32,982 bases of DNA from Berkiella sp964606325 (GCA_964606325.1 CAZSGE010000027.1:1-32982), one strand, 5' to 3'; shown: positions 17,383 through 25,296, numbered from the stretch's first letter. A program made the numbers and translations. The notes: generated from the letters alone by a model not told the origin.

Positions 17383-17470
17383 AGAAGCCTCTTGAAACCA
17401 GTGACATTTACGTGTTGGATTATAATCAGTGTAAAATAGTTCCAAACAGTGTAAGCACAAGCAATCTGAA

Positions 17471-18364
17471 TCATTCTCTTGAATTCAACAACGACTCAAT
17501 CGCAATGAGCACCATGGGCCAAGCATGTGAATCTGGCGCGACCACTTCATAATGTGCCGAATCTTTGGCAAGCAAAAACGTAGCATCATCCCCTTTTTGT
17601 TGAGCAAAATTCACATAGTCTTGCCCAAGTTGAGGTGGCACACCTTTATCGTTATCCCCTGTGATGATGATTTGTTTTACCCCAATGGGTAATAACTCCA
17701 ATGGAGAAACCTGAGAGAATCTTTCGTTTCTGAGTTCTTGTGTTGGCCCAACAAGCAATTCATCAATATTGTTATCTTTGCACACCTTTTCTCCCCAAGT
17801 AAGGTAGTTTCGTAGATCTCCTGGCCCTGCCAAACTGATCACACCTCGGATGGGAAGCACGTGTGGGGATGCAACCAAGCTTTCTTTAGCAAGTTTTTGA
17901 CGAGATGCGGCCCAAAGCGCCAAGTGTCCGCCGGCGGAATGCCCTATGATCACCACTTTATTTAAATCAAGGTTAAATTTTGGAGCGATATTTCGCAAAT
18001 AATCAACGGCATTGCCAACATCTTGAAATGTGCCAGGCCAACCACCGCCATCGCTATCAGCTGCGCGATATTCAATGTTCCACGTAGCATATCCCTTTTT
18101 GGTTAAAGCCTCTGAAACAGGTGCCATAAAATCCACATTGGCCATTCTCGATAACCAGCAACCGCCATGGATCACCACTATCACTGGAAAGGGCCCTTTT
18201 CCTTGCGGTATACGCAAATCACCAAATTGTCGAGGCGCATCACCGTAAGGAATTCTTATATCAGCTCGATTATAAGGAATACTTAGAATGTCGCCAGCTT
18301 TTAAAAATGCAAACGCAGATGTATTGAAGACGAGCAAACAAATCAACAAAAATTCATAATACAT
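17471..18364 (-). CDS. Exported alpha/beta-hydrolase (BD-FAE/carboxylesterase type)
   Basis: A 297-residue esterase with a signal peptide (hydrophobic core 5-15, cleavage after AFA, residue 19). The oxyanion motif is HGGCW (66-70), the nucleophile is Ser143 in GHSAGGHLALW, the acid is Asp237 or Asp239 in ITGDNDKGVP, and the base is His271 in DSAHYEVV. The HGG/GHSAGG pair places it near acetyl-esterase, feruloyl-esterase-like and kynurenine-formamidase-like enzymes. The start was chosen at 18364 for its signal peptide; the frame is open upstream to 18529 with several ATGs, and none has a good ribosome-binding site. It lies 88 bases upstream of the macro-NADAR gene on the same strand and may share its transcript. 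The substrate is unknown. Confidence 0.85.
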   Translation of the reverse strand: MYYEFLLICLLVFNTSAFAFLKAGDILSIPYNRADIRIPYGDAPRQFGDLRIPQGKGPFPVIVVIHGGCWLSRMANVDFMAPVSEALTKKGYATWNIEYRAADSDGGGWPGTFQDVGNAVDYLRNIAPKFNLDLNKVVIIGHSAGGHLALWAASRQKLAKESLVASPHVLPIRGVISLAGPGDLRNYLTWGEKVCKDNNIDELLVGPTQELRNERFSQVSPLELLPIGVKQIIITGDNDKGVPPQLGQDYVNFAQQKGDDATFLLAKDSAHYEVVAPDSHAWPMVLIAIESLLNSRE

Positions 18365-18567
18365 GCTGGCTTTAGTGCATTTTAAATTTGAAGAGAAATC
18401 CACATGTTGCACTAGCTTGTTACTGTACATTTTTGGCTTACATAACATAGAAATGTGTAGCCAATAGACAATCAATAAGTTTAAGTAGTTCCCTACATTA
18501 CAGTGATATACACGCGAGGGGCAATCCACGAATTTGGTGCTTGCAAACTTGTGTAGTCATTGCATTT

Positions 18568-18579
18568 AATTTGCAAATT
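18568..18579. promoter_or_regulatory. 12-base palindrome upstream of the double-glycine peptide
   Basis: AATTTGCAAATT is a perfect palindrome 39 bases before the peptide start. TTGCAAA also occurs at 18541-18547, 30 bases earlier. It overlaps a weak promoter (TTGCAT 18560-18565, 17-base spacer, TATGTT 18583-18588), where an operator would sit. AT-rich palindromes arise easily by chance. Confidence 0.3.
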
Positions 18580-18618
18580 GATTATGTTAAGGCCTTCAAT
18601 TCATTAGGTAGTTTAAGC

Positions 18619-18933
18619 ATGAGAGAACTAAATTCGATAGAAACACAAAACGTTGCTGGCGGTTTTGAGCCAGCATTTGTTCTGAGCATACTTGCTGGTG
18701 CAACAGGCTGCAGTCAAAGTAACACAGTAACCTATTCGGCACTTTGGGGTGGTTTCGTATTTGGCTTAGCGGGCTTACCGTACTTTATTGTTGGTGCTGC
18801 ATTTACCGCCCCTATCGGCTTTCTTCTGGGTGCAGTTGATGGATTCATAGGCTATAAAATTGGATCACTATTTTATAATGGCCCACAACAGCCTCAGACC
18901 GTTTACGTTGTCATGCCACCACAACAAAACTAA
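18619..18933 (+). CDS. Bacteriocin-like peptide with double-glycine leader
   Basis: A 104-residue small protein. Its first 15 residues, MRELNSIETQNVAGG, have the form of a double-glycine leader (MRELxxxExxxVxGG) cleaved by C39-peptidase ABC exporters of class II bacteriocins and microcins. The mature part is hydrophobic and glycine-rich, with two membrane-spanning stretches (about 42-64 and 66-86) whose Gly spacing resembles gly-zippers seen in class IIb bacteriocins. It ends in a hydrophilic PQQPQTVYVVMPPQQN tail. The start at 18619 makes the leader begin exactly right; the frame is open further upstream to 18541. No exporter, immunity or processing gene is in the window. It could instead be a gly-zipper membrane protein. 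Confidence 0.7.
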   Translation: MRELNSIETQNVAGGFEPAFVLSILAGATGCSQSNTVTYSALWGGFVFGLAGLPYFIVGAAFTAPIGFLLGAVDGFIGYKIGSLFYNGPQQPQTVYVVMPPQQN

Positions 18934-18954
18934 GACAGCTAACGTAATTTCTGT

Positions 18955-18978
18955 TTCATGGTTGAGTAACCACGTGAA
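18955..18978 (+). terminator. Hairpin after the double-glycine peptide gene
   Basis: TTCA-TGGTT pairs with AACCA-CG-TGAA around a GAGT loop, giving a nine-pair stem with a two-base bulge, 22 bases after the stop. No clear T-run follows (AAGTCATAATATA), so terminator function is only suggested. It lies just before the pan operon. Confidence 0.3.
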
Positions 18979-19020
18979 AAGTCATAATATAAGCGCGTAA
19001 TGACTTAAGTGGACTTGATC

Positions 19021-19758
19021 ATGAGACAGGTACCGACATATTTAATCATCGGCAATGGCCGAATGGCATCTCATTTTTGCCATTATCTGAAACTATTATC
19101 CTTGCCCTTTCTCCAATGGGCACGCAAAACCCATTCCATCGCAGATTTACAGTTAAGCCTTAACAAGGCAACGCATATTGTTGTGTTGATTAGCGATAGT
19201 AGCATTCCAACCTTTATCAATAATTTAACATTGTCAGAGAAAAAAATTATCATTCATTTTTCCGGTATGCTATCGATACCCAATGCTTACAGCGCACATC
19301 CACTGATGACTTTTTCGCATGATCTTTATGATAAGCATGGTTATGAACAGATCCCCTTTATTCTTGAAGAAGGCTCACCGAATCTTAGCACTTTGTTACC
19401 AGGGCTTCCTAACCAAGGATATTTTATTCCCCCAGCTTTAAAGCCGTTTTATCATGCCCTGTGTGTCATGAGTAATAATTTTACCTGTTTATTGTGGCAA
19501 AAAATAAACCATGAATTAAGCCATTCATTGAATTTACCGCCTGAAATTATCTTACCTTATATCACTCAAACATTTAAAAATCTCACCTATAATCCCCATG
19601 GCTCGCTCACAGGCCCCTTAGTTAGAGGCGATAAGGTTACCATTAATAAACATCTTGCGGCTTTAGAAAGTGATGATTTTTTAGAAATATATCAAGCATT
19701 TGTTAATTATTACCAAAATAAATGCACGACAAAAGAGGTTGCTCATGAACATTTTTGA
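19021..19758 (+). CDS. panG: PanG-like alternative ketopantoate reductase (DUF2520)
   Basis: A 245-residue Rossmann-fold oxidoreductase. The N-terminal YLIIGNGRMASHFCHYLK (residues 7-24) is a dinucleotide-binding motif, THIVVLISDSSIP follows at strand 4, and the C-terminal half (about 130-240) is a helical DUF2520-type domain. It stands directly upstream of panB and overlaps it by 14 bases, and the operon has no panE or ilvC. In Francisella an unrelated-to-PanE reductase called PanG, encoded with pan genes, makes pantoate; this gene fits that role by fold and by context. The likely reaction is ketopantoate + NAD(P)H to pantoate. The start at 19021 has AAGTGGA seven bases upstream; a GTG at 19009 is the alternative. 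Confidence 0.75.
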   Translation: MRQVPTYLIIGNGRMASHFCHYLKLLSLPFLQWARKTHSIADLQLSLNKATHIVVLISDSSIPTFINNLTLSEKKIIIHFSGMLSIPNAYSAHPLMTFSHDLYDKHGYEQIPFILEEGSPNLSTLLPGLPNQGYFIPPALKPFYHALCVMSNNFTCLLWQKINHELSHSLNLPPEIILPYITQTFKNLTYNPHGSLTGPLVRGDKVTINKHLAALESDDFLEIYQAFVNYYQNKCTTKEVAHEHF

Positions 19759-20539
19759 TTTTCAAAATATGAAAGAAAACAACCAGAAAATAAGCATGGT
19801 GACATGTTATGATTTTTGGTCAGCGCAAATCATCTCTCAAAGTAATATCGATTGTATTTTAGTGGGCGATTCTGCAGCCATGGTCATGCACGGCCACAAA
19901 ACGACTTTACCTGCCACCACCGAGATGATGATTCAACATTGCGAAGCGGTTGTGAAAGGCGCATCAAATAAATTTATTATTGGCGATATGCCTTTTTGCT
20001 CTTACCGCAAAGGGTTAGACCACACCATGAATGCAATTGACGGCATCATGAAGGTGGGATGCCATGCTATTAAATTAGAGGGCGCTGGTGATAATGTGCC
20101 AATGATTGAGCATATTGTAAAATCAGGCGTACCCGTGATGGGACATCTTGGTTTAACGCCTCAATCTGTCCATGCTTTGGGTGGTTTTAAGGTGCAAGGT
20201 AAAACTGTAGACGCTGCAAATGAAATCCTTCGTGAAGCGCAATCTTTACAAGAAGCTGGCTGTTTTGCCATCGTGTTGGAGTGTGTTCCCTACCTACTTG
20301 CTAAATTAGTGACTGAAACACTCGATATACCTACGATTGGTATTGGTGCAGGCCCCTTCACATCTGGACAAGTTTTAGTACTTCAAGATCTATTGGGTTT
20401 TAATCATCATAAACCTAAGTTTTTGAAAACCTATGCACAGGGTTTTGATTTAATTAAATCTTCATTGAATCAGTATAATGACGATGTTAAAAATATCACC
20501 TTCCCTAATATCCATGAACATTGCTATGAGGGCGCATAA
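19745..20539 (+). CDS. panB: 3-methyl-2-oxobutanoate hydroxymethyltransferase
   Basis: A 264-residue TIM-barrel enzyme that makes ketopantoate from 2-ketoisovalerate and methylene-tetrahydrofolate, the first step to pantothenate. Family blocks are VTCYDFWSAQII (19-30), ILVGDSAAMVMHGHKTTLPA (38-57), DMPFCSY (81-87), KLEGAG, PVMGHLGLTPQSVHALGGF, and TIGIGAGPFTSGQVLVLQDL near the end. The length equals that of typical PanB. ATG 19745 follows AGAGG (19734-19738) and lies inside the end of panG. The stop TAA shares its last base with the panC ATG, so panG, panB and panC are translationally coupled. Confidence 0.95.
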   Translation: MNIFDFQNMKENNQKISMVTCYDFWSAQIISQSNIDCILVGDSAAMVMHGHKTTLPATTEMMIQHCEAVVKGASNKFIIGDMPFCSYRKGLDHTMNAIDGIMKVGCHAIKLEGAGDNVPMIEHIVKSGVPVMGHLGLTPQSVHALGGFKVQGKTVDAANEILREAQSLQEAGCFAIVLECVPYLLAKLVTETLDIPTIGIGAGPFTSGQVLVLQDLLGFNHHKPKFLKTYAQGFDLIKSSLNQYNDDVKNITFPNIHEHCYEGA

Positions 20540-21294
20540 TGGAAGTTATAAACTCCATATCGTCATGGCGAAAGCTTGGAACCAAGCTGAAAAATGAAAG
20601 TATTGGTTTTGTGCCAACCATGGGTAATTTGCACGCAGGTCATGAAAGTTTAATAGTGCGTGCAAAAAATGAAAATGATAGCTGCGTGCTGAGCATTTTT
20701 ATTAACCCCACCCAGTTTAATGACAAAAGCGATTATGAAAACTATCCCAAAACATTAGAGCAAGATTTAAAAATTGCTAAAGAATTAGGCGTTGATTATG
20801 TATTTGCACCACCTGTACATGAAATGTATCCAGATGAATTTCATTTTAAAATCACAGAAGATAATATAAGCACTATTTTAGAGGGTAAATGTAGACCCGG
20901 TCACTTTAACGGTATGTTAACCGTGGTGATGAAATTATTCTGTATTATCAAGCCACAACGCGCCTACTTTGGAGAAAAGGATTATCAACAATTAAAGCTT
21001 GTCCAAGATTTGGTTAAAGCTTTTTTCCTTGATATAGAAATTATCCCATGTAGCACAGTACGCGCGAAGAATGGTCTAGCGTTGAGCTCACGAAATACTC
21101 TGCTAACTCAGGAACAATTAAATCTGGCCAGCCTTTTAAATAGTGTATTAATTTCCTGTAAGGATGAACAAAAAGCTAAAACCCATTTAGAGCAATCCGG
21201 GTTTTTGGTAGAATACCTGCAAAAGTGGGACGGGCGATTACTCGCTGCAGTGAAAATTGGCAAGATAAGATTAATAGATAACGTTGCAATTTGA
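20539..21294 (+). CDS. panC: Pantothenate synthetase
   Basis: A 251-residue cytosolic ligase that joins pantoate and beta-alanine with ATP. It shows the nucleotidyltransferase signature VPTMGNLHAGHESL (25-38, His32/His35 as the HxGH pair), FINPTQFN, GEKDYQQL and the KMSKS-equivalent NGLALSSRN. It is about 30 residues shorter than the common 280-residue form. The missing part is in the C-terminal dimer/lid domain, yet the normal ending 'IRLIDNVAI' is kept, so this is a compact variant rather than a truncation. There is a one-base overlap with panB. No panD is seen in the window, so beta-alanine must come from another locus or from the host. Confidence 0.93.
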   Translation: MEVINSISSWRKLGTKLKNESIGFVPTMGNLHAGHESLIVRAKNENDSCVLSIFINPTQFNDKSDYENYPKTLEQDLKIAKELGVDYVFAPPVHEMYPDEFHFKITEDNISTILEGKCRPGHFNGMLTVVMKLFCIIKPQRAYFGEKDYQQLKLVQDLVKAFFLDIEIIPCSTVRAKNGLALSSRNTLLTQEQLNLASLLNSVLISCKDEQKAKTHLEQSGFLVEYLQKWDGRLLAAVKIGKIRLIDNVAI

Positions 21295-21350
21295 CAGCTG
21301 GCTTGCTTAAGCCGTAACCAATAGCACAAAATATTAAAATGGGGAACGCG

Positions 21351-22145
21351 ATGTTACTTTGTTTAGATATTGGCAATTCGCACCTTTATGGCGGTATCTT
21401 TGAAAATGAACAATTAATGTTTCAATTTCGCTACCCTAGTAAAGTTGGCTGCACATCAGATGAACTGGGCATTTTTCTTAAAAATTATTTAAGAGAAATG
21501 GGCTTAGCGCCAAGTTGCATCAAGTATGCAGCCTGTTGCTCTGTTGTACCCTCATTTGATTATTCTATTCGAGCAGCGTTAGTTAAATATTTTTCAATAG
21601 AGCCGTTCGTATTGCAAGCTGGTGTGAAAACAGGCTTACAAATTAAATACAAAAATCCCACTGAAGTGGGCACAGATAGAATCGCTAATGCAATTGCCGC
21701 CTTTCATCATTTTCCTAAAAGAAACATTATTATCGTTGATTTAGGCACAGCCACCACATTTGAAACAATCAGTGCCAATGGTGCCTTTTTAGGGGGCGCT
21801 ATTTTGCCAGGCCTACAAATGCAAATGCGTGCGCTAAATGAATTTGCCGCAAATCTTCCACCCGTCCGCATTGCGAAAATAGATACTGCTTTAGGACAAT
21901 CTACAGCTACTAATATACAGGCCGGACTTTTCTTTGGGCACCAGGGCGCTATCAAAGAAATCATTCGCTCTATTTCTGCTGATATGTTTAAAGAAGCCCC
22001 ACCAGTGATAATTGGAACGGGCGGATTTGCCTATCTTTACGAAAATGAAGGGATCTTTGATGCCATTTTGCCTGATCTGGTATTACATGGCTTGCGAATC
22101 GCGCATGAGAAAAATATCGTCACGAAAGAAATAACAACAACATAA
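21351..22145 (+). CDS. coaX: Type III pantothenate kinase
   Basis: A 264-residue ASKHA-fold kinase that phosphorylates pantothenate, the committing step of CoA synthesis. The motifs are LCLDIGNSHLYGGIF (3-17), PTEVGTDRIANAIAA, the second phosphate motif IIVDLGTATTFE, GGAILPGLQMQMRAL and IIGTGGFA. Type III enzymes are insensitive to CoA feedback and to ordinary pantothenamides. The start at 21351 has GGGGA just upstream; an ATG at 21339 would put four extra residues (MGNA) in front of the conserved MLLCLDIGN start. It follows panC by 56 bases and completes a pantothenate-to-CoA operon. Convergent with the repeat protein at 22223. Confidence 0.94.
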   Translation: MLLCLDIGNSHLYGGIFENEQLMFQFRYPSKVGCTSDELGIFLKNYLREMGLAPSCIKYAACCSVVPSFDYSIRAALVKYFSIEPFVLQAGVKTGLQIKYKNPTEVGTDRIANAIAAFHHFPKRNIIIVDLGTATTFETISANGAFLGGAILPGLQMQMRALNEFAANLPPVRIAKIDTALGQSTATNIQAGLFFGHQGAIKEIIRSISADMFKEAPPVIIGTGGFAYLYENEGIFDAILPDLVLHGLRIAHEKNIVTKEITTT

Positions 22146-22222
22146 ACTCTATTTTGCAAGAAGATTTACGCAATAAAGTTTATGTAAAATATACTGAAAC
22201 TAAGCAGTCTTTAAGCTCTTTT

Positions 22223-23284
22223 TCAAGCATTCGCTCTAAACCTGGACGCCACCAAGTATTTAGCTGAATCTTCTTCCATAGAATGACTAGACTGTGAACT
22301 CATCGATGAGTACAAGGGTAAGACAGGATCCATTACAATGGCATCAAATACTTGTTCAATTTGAAAACTATTTTTTTCTAGAACAACTTGTGCATCAATT
22401 GCTTTTTCTTGTGAGTTTATTAAACCTCTGTTATTGGCAGATTTTTTTTCGCATAGTTTTTGAAATGTTATTTTATATTGATTCAAATAAACATTCGCGT
22501 ATTCACCATGCTTTTCTGACTTTTCTATCAGCATCTGCTCGCTTAGTGAGTATCCTTTACGAGCCGCATAAATAGCAGCTCCTTTTGCCAAAGCAATTAC
22601 CTTATCTTGAGCAGACATTTTATCGCATTTTAAATGATAGCTTTTTTTAAATTGATTAACATAAAGCTCAGCATATTCTCCATAGCTTTTTGAAATTCTT
22701 ATCAAGTTATGTTCAAATATCTTTCTTCCACTAGCAGCATAATTATTCCCACGAAACATTGCGACACCAATCACTTTTTCACTTTCTGTCATCTTGCTGC
22801 GCTTTATTTTATAGGCTTTATGATAGGATTTTTCATAAAGATCAGCATGCTCACCAAAGCTTTCTACTTTTTTTCTAAAGACTTTTTCGTTTTTCTTAAA
22901 ACCGTATTTGGCAGAACGATAAGCGTGGACCTTAGCGATAGATACAACTTTCATTTGGTCTGAATTAAGTACATTTTTAGCTGCTTCTTTAGCTTCATTA
23001 GTTTCATTAACCGCATCTGCAATAATTATTTTCTGAAGAATAACTTCTTTAAACTTGGGTTCAATTTTGTTAGATGAGGCTTCTAAATCTCTCTTACGTC
23101 TTTCTATTTCATTTTTATACTCAAGAATATAAATATCAGGTGATAAATTTGCATCACCTATTAGTTTGATAGCCTTTTTCTTTAACTTGTCATCTGTTTG
23201 AACTCTTTGCATTTTGGTAATGCAATCAAAGGCATCTTTTCTTGCTTTGGACTTAAGTAAGTTTTCACTGATTTTTTTAGGCAT
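22223..23284 (-). CDS. Orphan helical protein with three 58-residue repeats
   Basis: A 353-residue Lys-rich, probably all-helical soluble protein with no signal peptide. Residues 106-163, 164-221 and 222-279 are tandem repeats of exactly 58 residues. The anchors KV at 112, 170 and 228 and GEHADLY / GEYAELY / GEYANVY at 144, 202 and 260 recur at the same offset, and each repeat also carries an Ala/Tyr-rich first helix and an S/T-x-Y or F-x-K end. The C-terminus is Ser/Met-rich (SSMSSQSSHSMEEDS) and flexible. I know no family with this repeat. Large basic helical-repeat proteins without export signals are common among secreted effectors of intracellular bacteria, but that role is inference. The ATG at 23284 follows GAGGGTG on the minus strand. 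Confidence 0.75.
   Translation of the reverse strand: MPKKISENLLKSKARKDAFDCITKMQRVQTDDKLKKKAIKLIGDANLSPDIYILEYKNEIERRKRDLEASSNKIEPKFKEVILQKIIIADAVNETNEAKEAAKNVLNSDQMKVVSIAKVHAYRSAKYGFKKNEKVFRKKVESFGEHADLYEKSYHKAYKIKRSKMTESEKVIGVAMFRGNNYAASGRKIFEHNLIRISKSYGEYAELYVNQFKKSYHLKCDKMSAQDKVIALAKGAAIYAARKGYSLSEQMLIEKSEKHGEYANVYLNQYKITFQKLCEKKSANNRGLINSQEKAIDAQVVLEKNSFQIEQVFDAIVMDPVLPLYSSMSSQSSHSMEEDSAKYLVASRFRANA
22448..22969 (-). repeat. Three tandem 174-base (58-codon) coding repeats
   Basis: These bases encode residues 106-279 of the protein above, three units with no insertion or deletion between them. Protein-level similarity is clear (GE-H/Y-A-x-L/V-Y and K-V anchors) while the DNA units are diverged, so the repeat is old and selected rather than a recent slippage event. 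Confidence 0.75.
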
Positions 23285-23514
23285 ATTGTCACCCTCTCAA
23301 TATTTAGAAAGGATGATAACATGATAATTTCTCACTATTAAACCATGTTAAATATTATGTTTTGAACTTTTAAATCAATTACTCAGCTGTATTAACACTT
23401 TTTTAGTATTAAGCATCGAAAAAATATCAACCATTCTGTGTGTTGACTATAAGCTTTAGTTGACTATCCAAGGTGATGTTTTAAAATAACTTTTTAAATT
23501 TTGTGAGATCAAAA

Positions 23515-24471
23515 ATGGAAGAACCAAGCCAGTCACCTGCATTATTGGAGCCATTGCTAGCACCAATGATGCTTGCAAATACAATGATCGAGCCACAAGC
23601 TACCATGCCTTTTATTGAAAATACGAATCATTGTGATGAGTCGGCTTTGGTTATGAATTGTATTGTATTTGATAATAATTTTTCGCAAACAAATGTAGAC
23701 GCATTTAGCGACCTTATTCAAGAATTAAAATTGCCTGAATTTAACAGCGAAAGCGACTCTATTTTTGTTGACCATGTTGCTCTCAATTTAAAATTTGAAA
23801 ATCAATGTGAAAAAATAATTTACACTGAAATAGACTATCTTCAATTAAATGATACCGTCATAAACACTTTAGAGTCATTAACCACAGAAAAACTTATTAG
23901 CGATTTAGATTTTCCAGGTTATGGAAAATATAAAAGTCTTACTGTAGATGATGTTATTTCAACCATTTATGAAAATGCACATAAATCAGAATTGCAAAAA
24001 GTTTCTGCTATTAACGATTGCTTCAATAAAGTGACTTACCTGGATGATATGACACACTGGGGCGTAGAGGATTATTGGGCAACACCACTCGAATTTATCA
24101 GTACCGGCGGTGGAGATTGCGAAGATTATGCCATCGCAAAATATATTACTTTAAAAGATATGGGTGTTCCTGAAAGTAAACTTTATCTTACCTATTGCAA
24201 ATATGATGATCTTGGGCATATGTTTTTATCTTATATGCCAACCCCCTACTCTGTACCACTAGTGTTAGATAATATTAATACTAATTTACTGCCTTTAACC
24301 CAACGAACCGATCTAGAAGTTGTCTATAGCATTAATAAAAATGGTATTTGGGCAAGTCAAAACGATGTTCTGTTAAACTATAGAATAAACTCAGGGTATC
24401 ATTGGAGCGCGTGGAACAGCTTAAATGCAAGACTCAATGCAGAAAATTATACGATAACTTACTGGATCTAA
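23515..24471 (+). CDS. lapG: LapG-family transglutaminase-like cysteine protease, no signal peptide
   Basis: A 318-residue BTLCP-family protease. The core (about 165-315) follows LapG closely: THWGVEDYWATPLEF (180-194), GGGDCEDYAIAKYITLKDMG (198-217), GHMFLSY (234-240), VPLVLDNINTNLLP (247-260). The triad is Cys202, His235, Asp252. LapG is normally a roughly 220-residue periplasmic enzyme that cleaves LapA-type biofilm adhesins and is held by the c-di-GMP receptor LapD. Here a ~160-residue N-terminal region, acidic and without a signal peptide, replaces the usual export signal, and no lapA or lapD lies nearby. ATG 23515 is preferred over GTG 23503; neither has a strong ribosome-binding site. 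It may act in the cytosol or be exported by a dedicated system. Confidence 0.82.
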   Translation: MEEPSQSPALLEPLLAPMMLANTMIEPQATMPFIENTNHCDESALVMNCIVFDNNFSQTNVDAFSDLIQELKLPEFNSESDSIFVDHVALNLKFENQCEKIIYTEIDYLQLNDTVINTLESLTTEKLISDLDFPGYGKYKSLTVDDVISTIYENAHKSELQKVSAINDCFNKVTYLDDMTHWGVEDYWATPLEFISTGGGDCEDYAIAKYITLKDMGVPESKLYLTYCKYDDLGHMFLSYMPTPYSVPLVLDNINTNLLPLTQRTDLEVVYSINKNGIWASQNDVLLNYRINSGYHWSAWNSLNARLNAENYTITYWI

Positions 24472-24490
24472 CAGACAGATTCTGCGCCCT

Positions 24491-24520
24491 GAGCCGGGCT
24501 ACTTCTTTTTAGCCCGACTC
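24491..24520. terminator. Hairpin between convergent lapG and methyltransferase genes
   Basis: GAGCCGGGCTA (24491-24501) pairs with TAGCCCGACTC (24510-24520) with one mismatch around an eight-base loop. It overlaps the last codons of the minus-strand gene. No T-run follows on either strand, but the strong stem between convergent genes suits a shared terminator. Confidence 0.5.
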
Positions 24521-25296
24521 ATCAGATAATCCTGCCGTATAGCGTTGTTAGCATAGTAATGCGCCGCCAACGCTTCCAACTCTTCTCTGAATTGATTTAA
24601 GCGTGCCGGATCTTGCTCTGATTCTTGCACAAGCTTTAAAACGGGCCCAACGGTGGTTTCAACTGAACGCCGGTAATGGCCTAAGCTCAGGGCCGGGAAT
24701 CGCATCACATCTTGATCAAACATCAGCCCCTCAACCGCATCTCCCAGTTGTAGGGCAACAAATTGGGGATCGCCCCACAATGGCGAAGGAGAAACACCTT
24801 CGGGTGGTGGCATATATTTGGCCGTTAAGCTAAATAACCGACCAACGTATAAGTGAGGGGGCCATGTTGAGAATGCGATCGTTCCGCCTGGCTTTAACAC
24901 TCGTAACATCTCTTTGATGGCAATTTGAGGGCGTGGGGCAAACATATGGCCAAATTGACTTAACACCACATCAAATGAATTATCAGCATAAGGTAAAGAT
25001 TCCACATCACCTTCAATGATATCTGCTTGTACATTAGCTATTGATAGATTTTCTTTAGCACGCTCAACCAAGGCAGGACTCAAGTCAAGCCCGCTTACCT
25101 TGGCCCCCACTCTGGCAGCCGTGATGGCCACCACACCTGTGCCACAACCCACATCCAGCACGTTATCGTTTGATTTTATATGAGAAAATTTGACTAACGA
25201 TGCCGCACAGATGGTTGTTACCACTTCTAGTGGCGCAAACAAACCCCAGCTTTGTTTTTGCATTTGTTTAAACGCTGCAAAGGTATCATCGGACAT
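24499..25296 (-). CDS. Class I SAM-dependent methyltransferase (UbiE-like)
   Basis: A 265-residue methyltransferase with motif I VLDVGCGTGVVAI (46-58), acidic loop LDLSP (75-79), IIEGDVESLPY (motif II) and the post-motif SFDVVLSQFGHMFAP and MLRVLKPGGTIAFSTW. This is the methyltransferase-11/UbiE type; the acceptor is unknown. GAGGAG six bases before the ATG supports the start. The gene is visibly richer in G+C than its neighbours (codons such as GCC, CTG and GGG are frequent), which hints at a horizontal origin. It is bounded by hairpins on both sides, so it is probably monocistronic. Confidence 0.9.
   Translation of the reverse strand: MSDDTFAAFKQMQKQSWGLFAPLEVVTTICAASLVKFSHIKSNDNVLDVGCGTGVVAITAARVGAKVSGLDLSPALVERAKENLSIANVQADIIEGDVESLPYADNSFDVVLSQFGHMFAPRPQIAIKEMLRVLKPGGTIAFSTWPPHLYVGRLFSLTAKYMPPPEGVSPSPLWGDPQFVALQLGDAVEGLMFDQDVMRFPALSLGHYRRSVETTVGPVLKLVQESEQDPARLNQFREELEALAAHYYANNAIRQDYLMSRAKKK

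Noticed and set aside
17383..17460. 26-residue N-terminal extension of the macro-NADAR protein
   Set aside because: ATG 17382 has AGAGG at good spacing and the extension shows no conserved domain.
15052..18933. A DarT/DarG-type toxin-antitoxin or phage-defence operon
   Set aside because: No ADP-ribosyltransferase is present; the neighbours are a secreted esterase and a divergent peptide.
22141..22184. CATAAACT...AGTTTATG inverted repeat after coaX as a terminator
   Set aside because: The loop is long, inner pairing is interrupted and no T-run follows.
24499..25296. Calling the methyltransferase ubiE
   Set aside because: Only the general SAM motifs match; the ubiquinone-specific regions and gene neighbours are missing.
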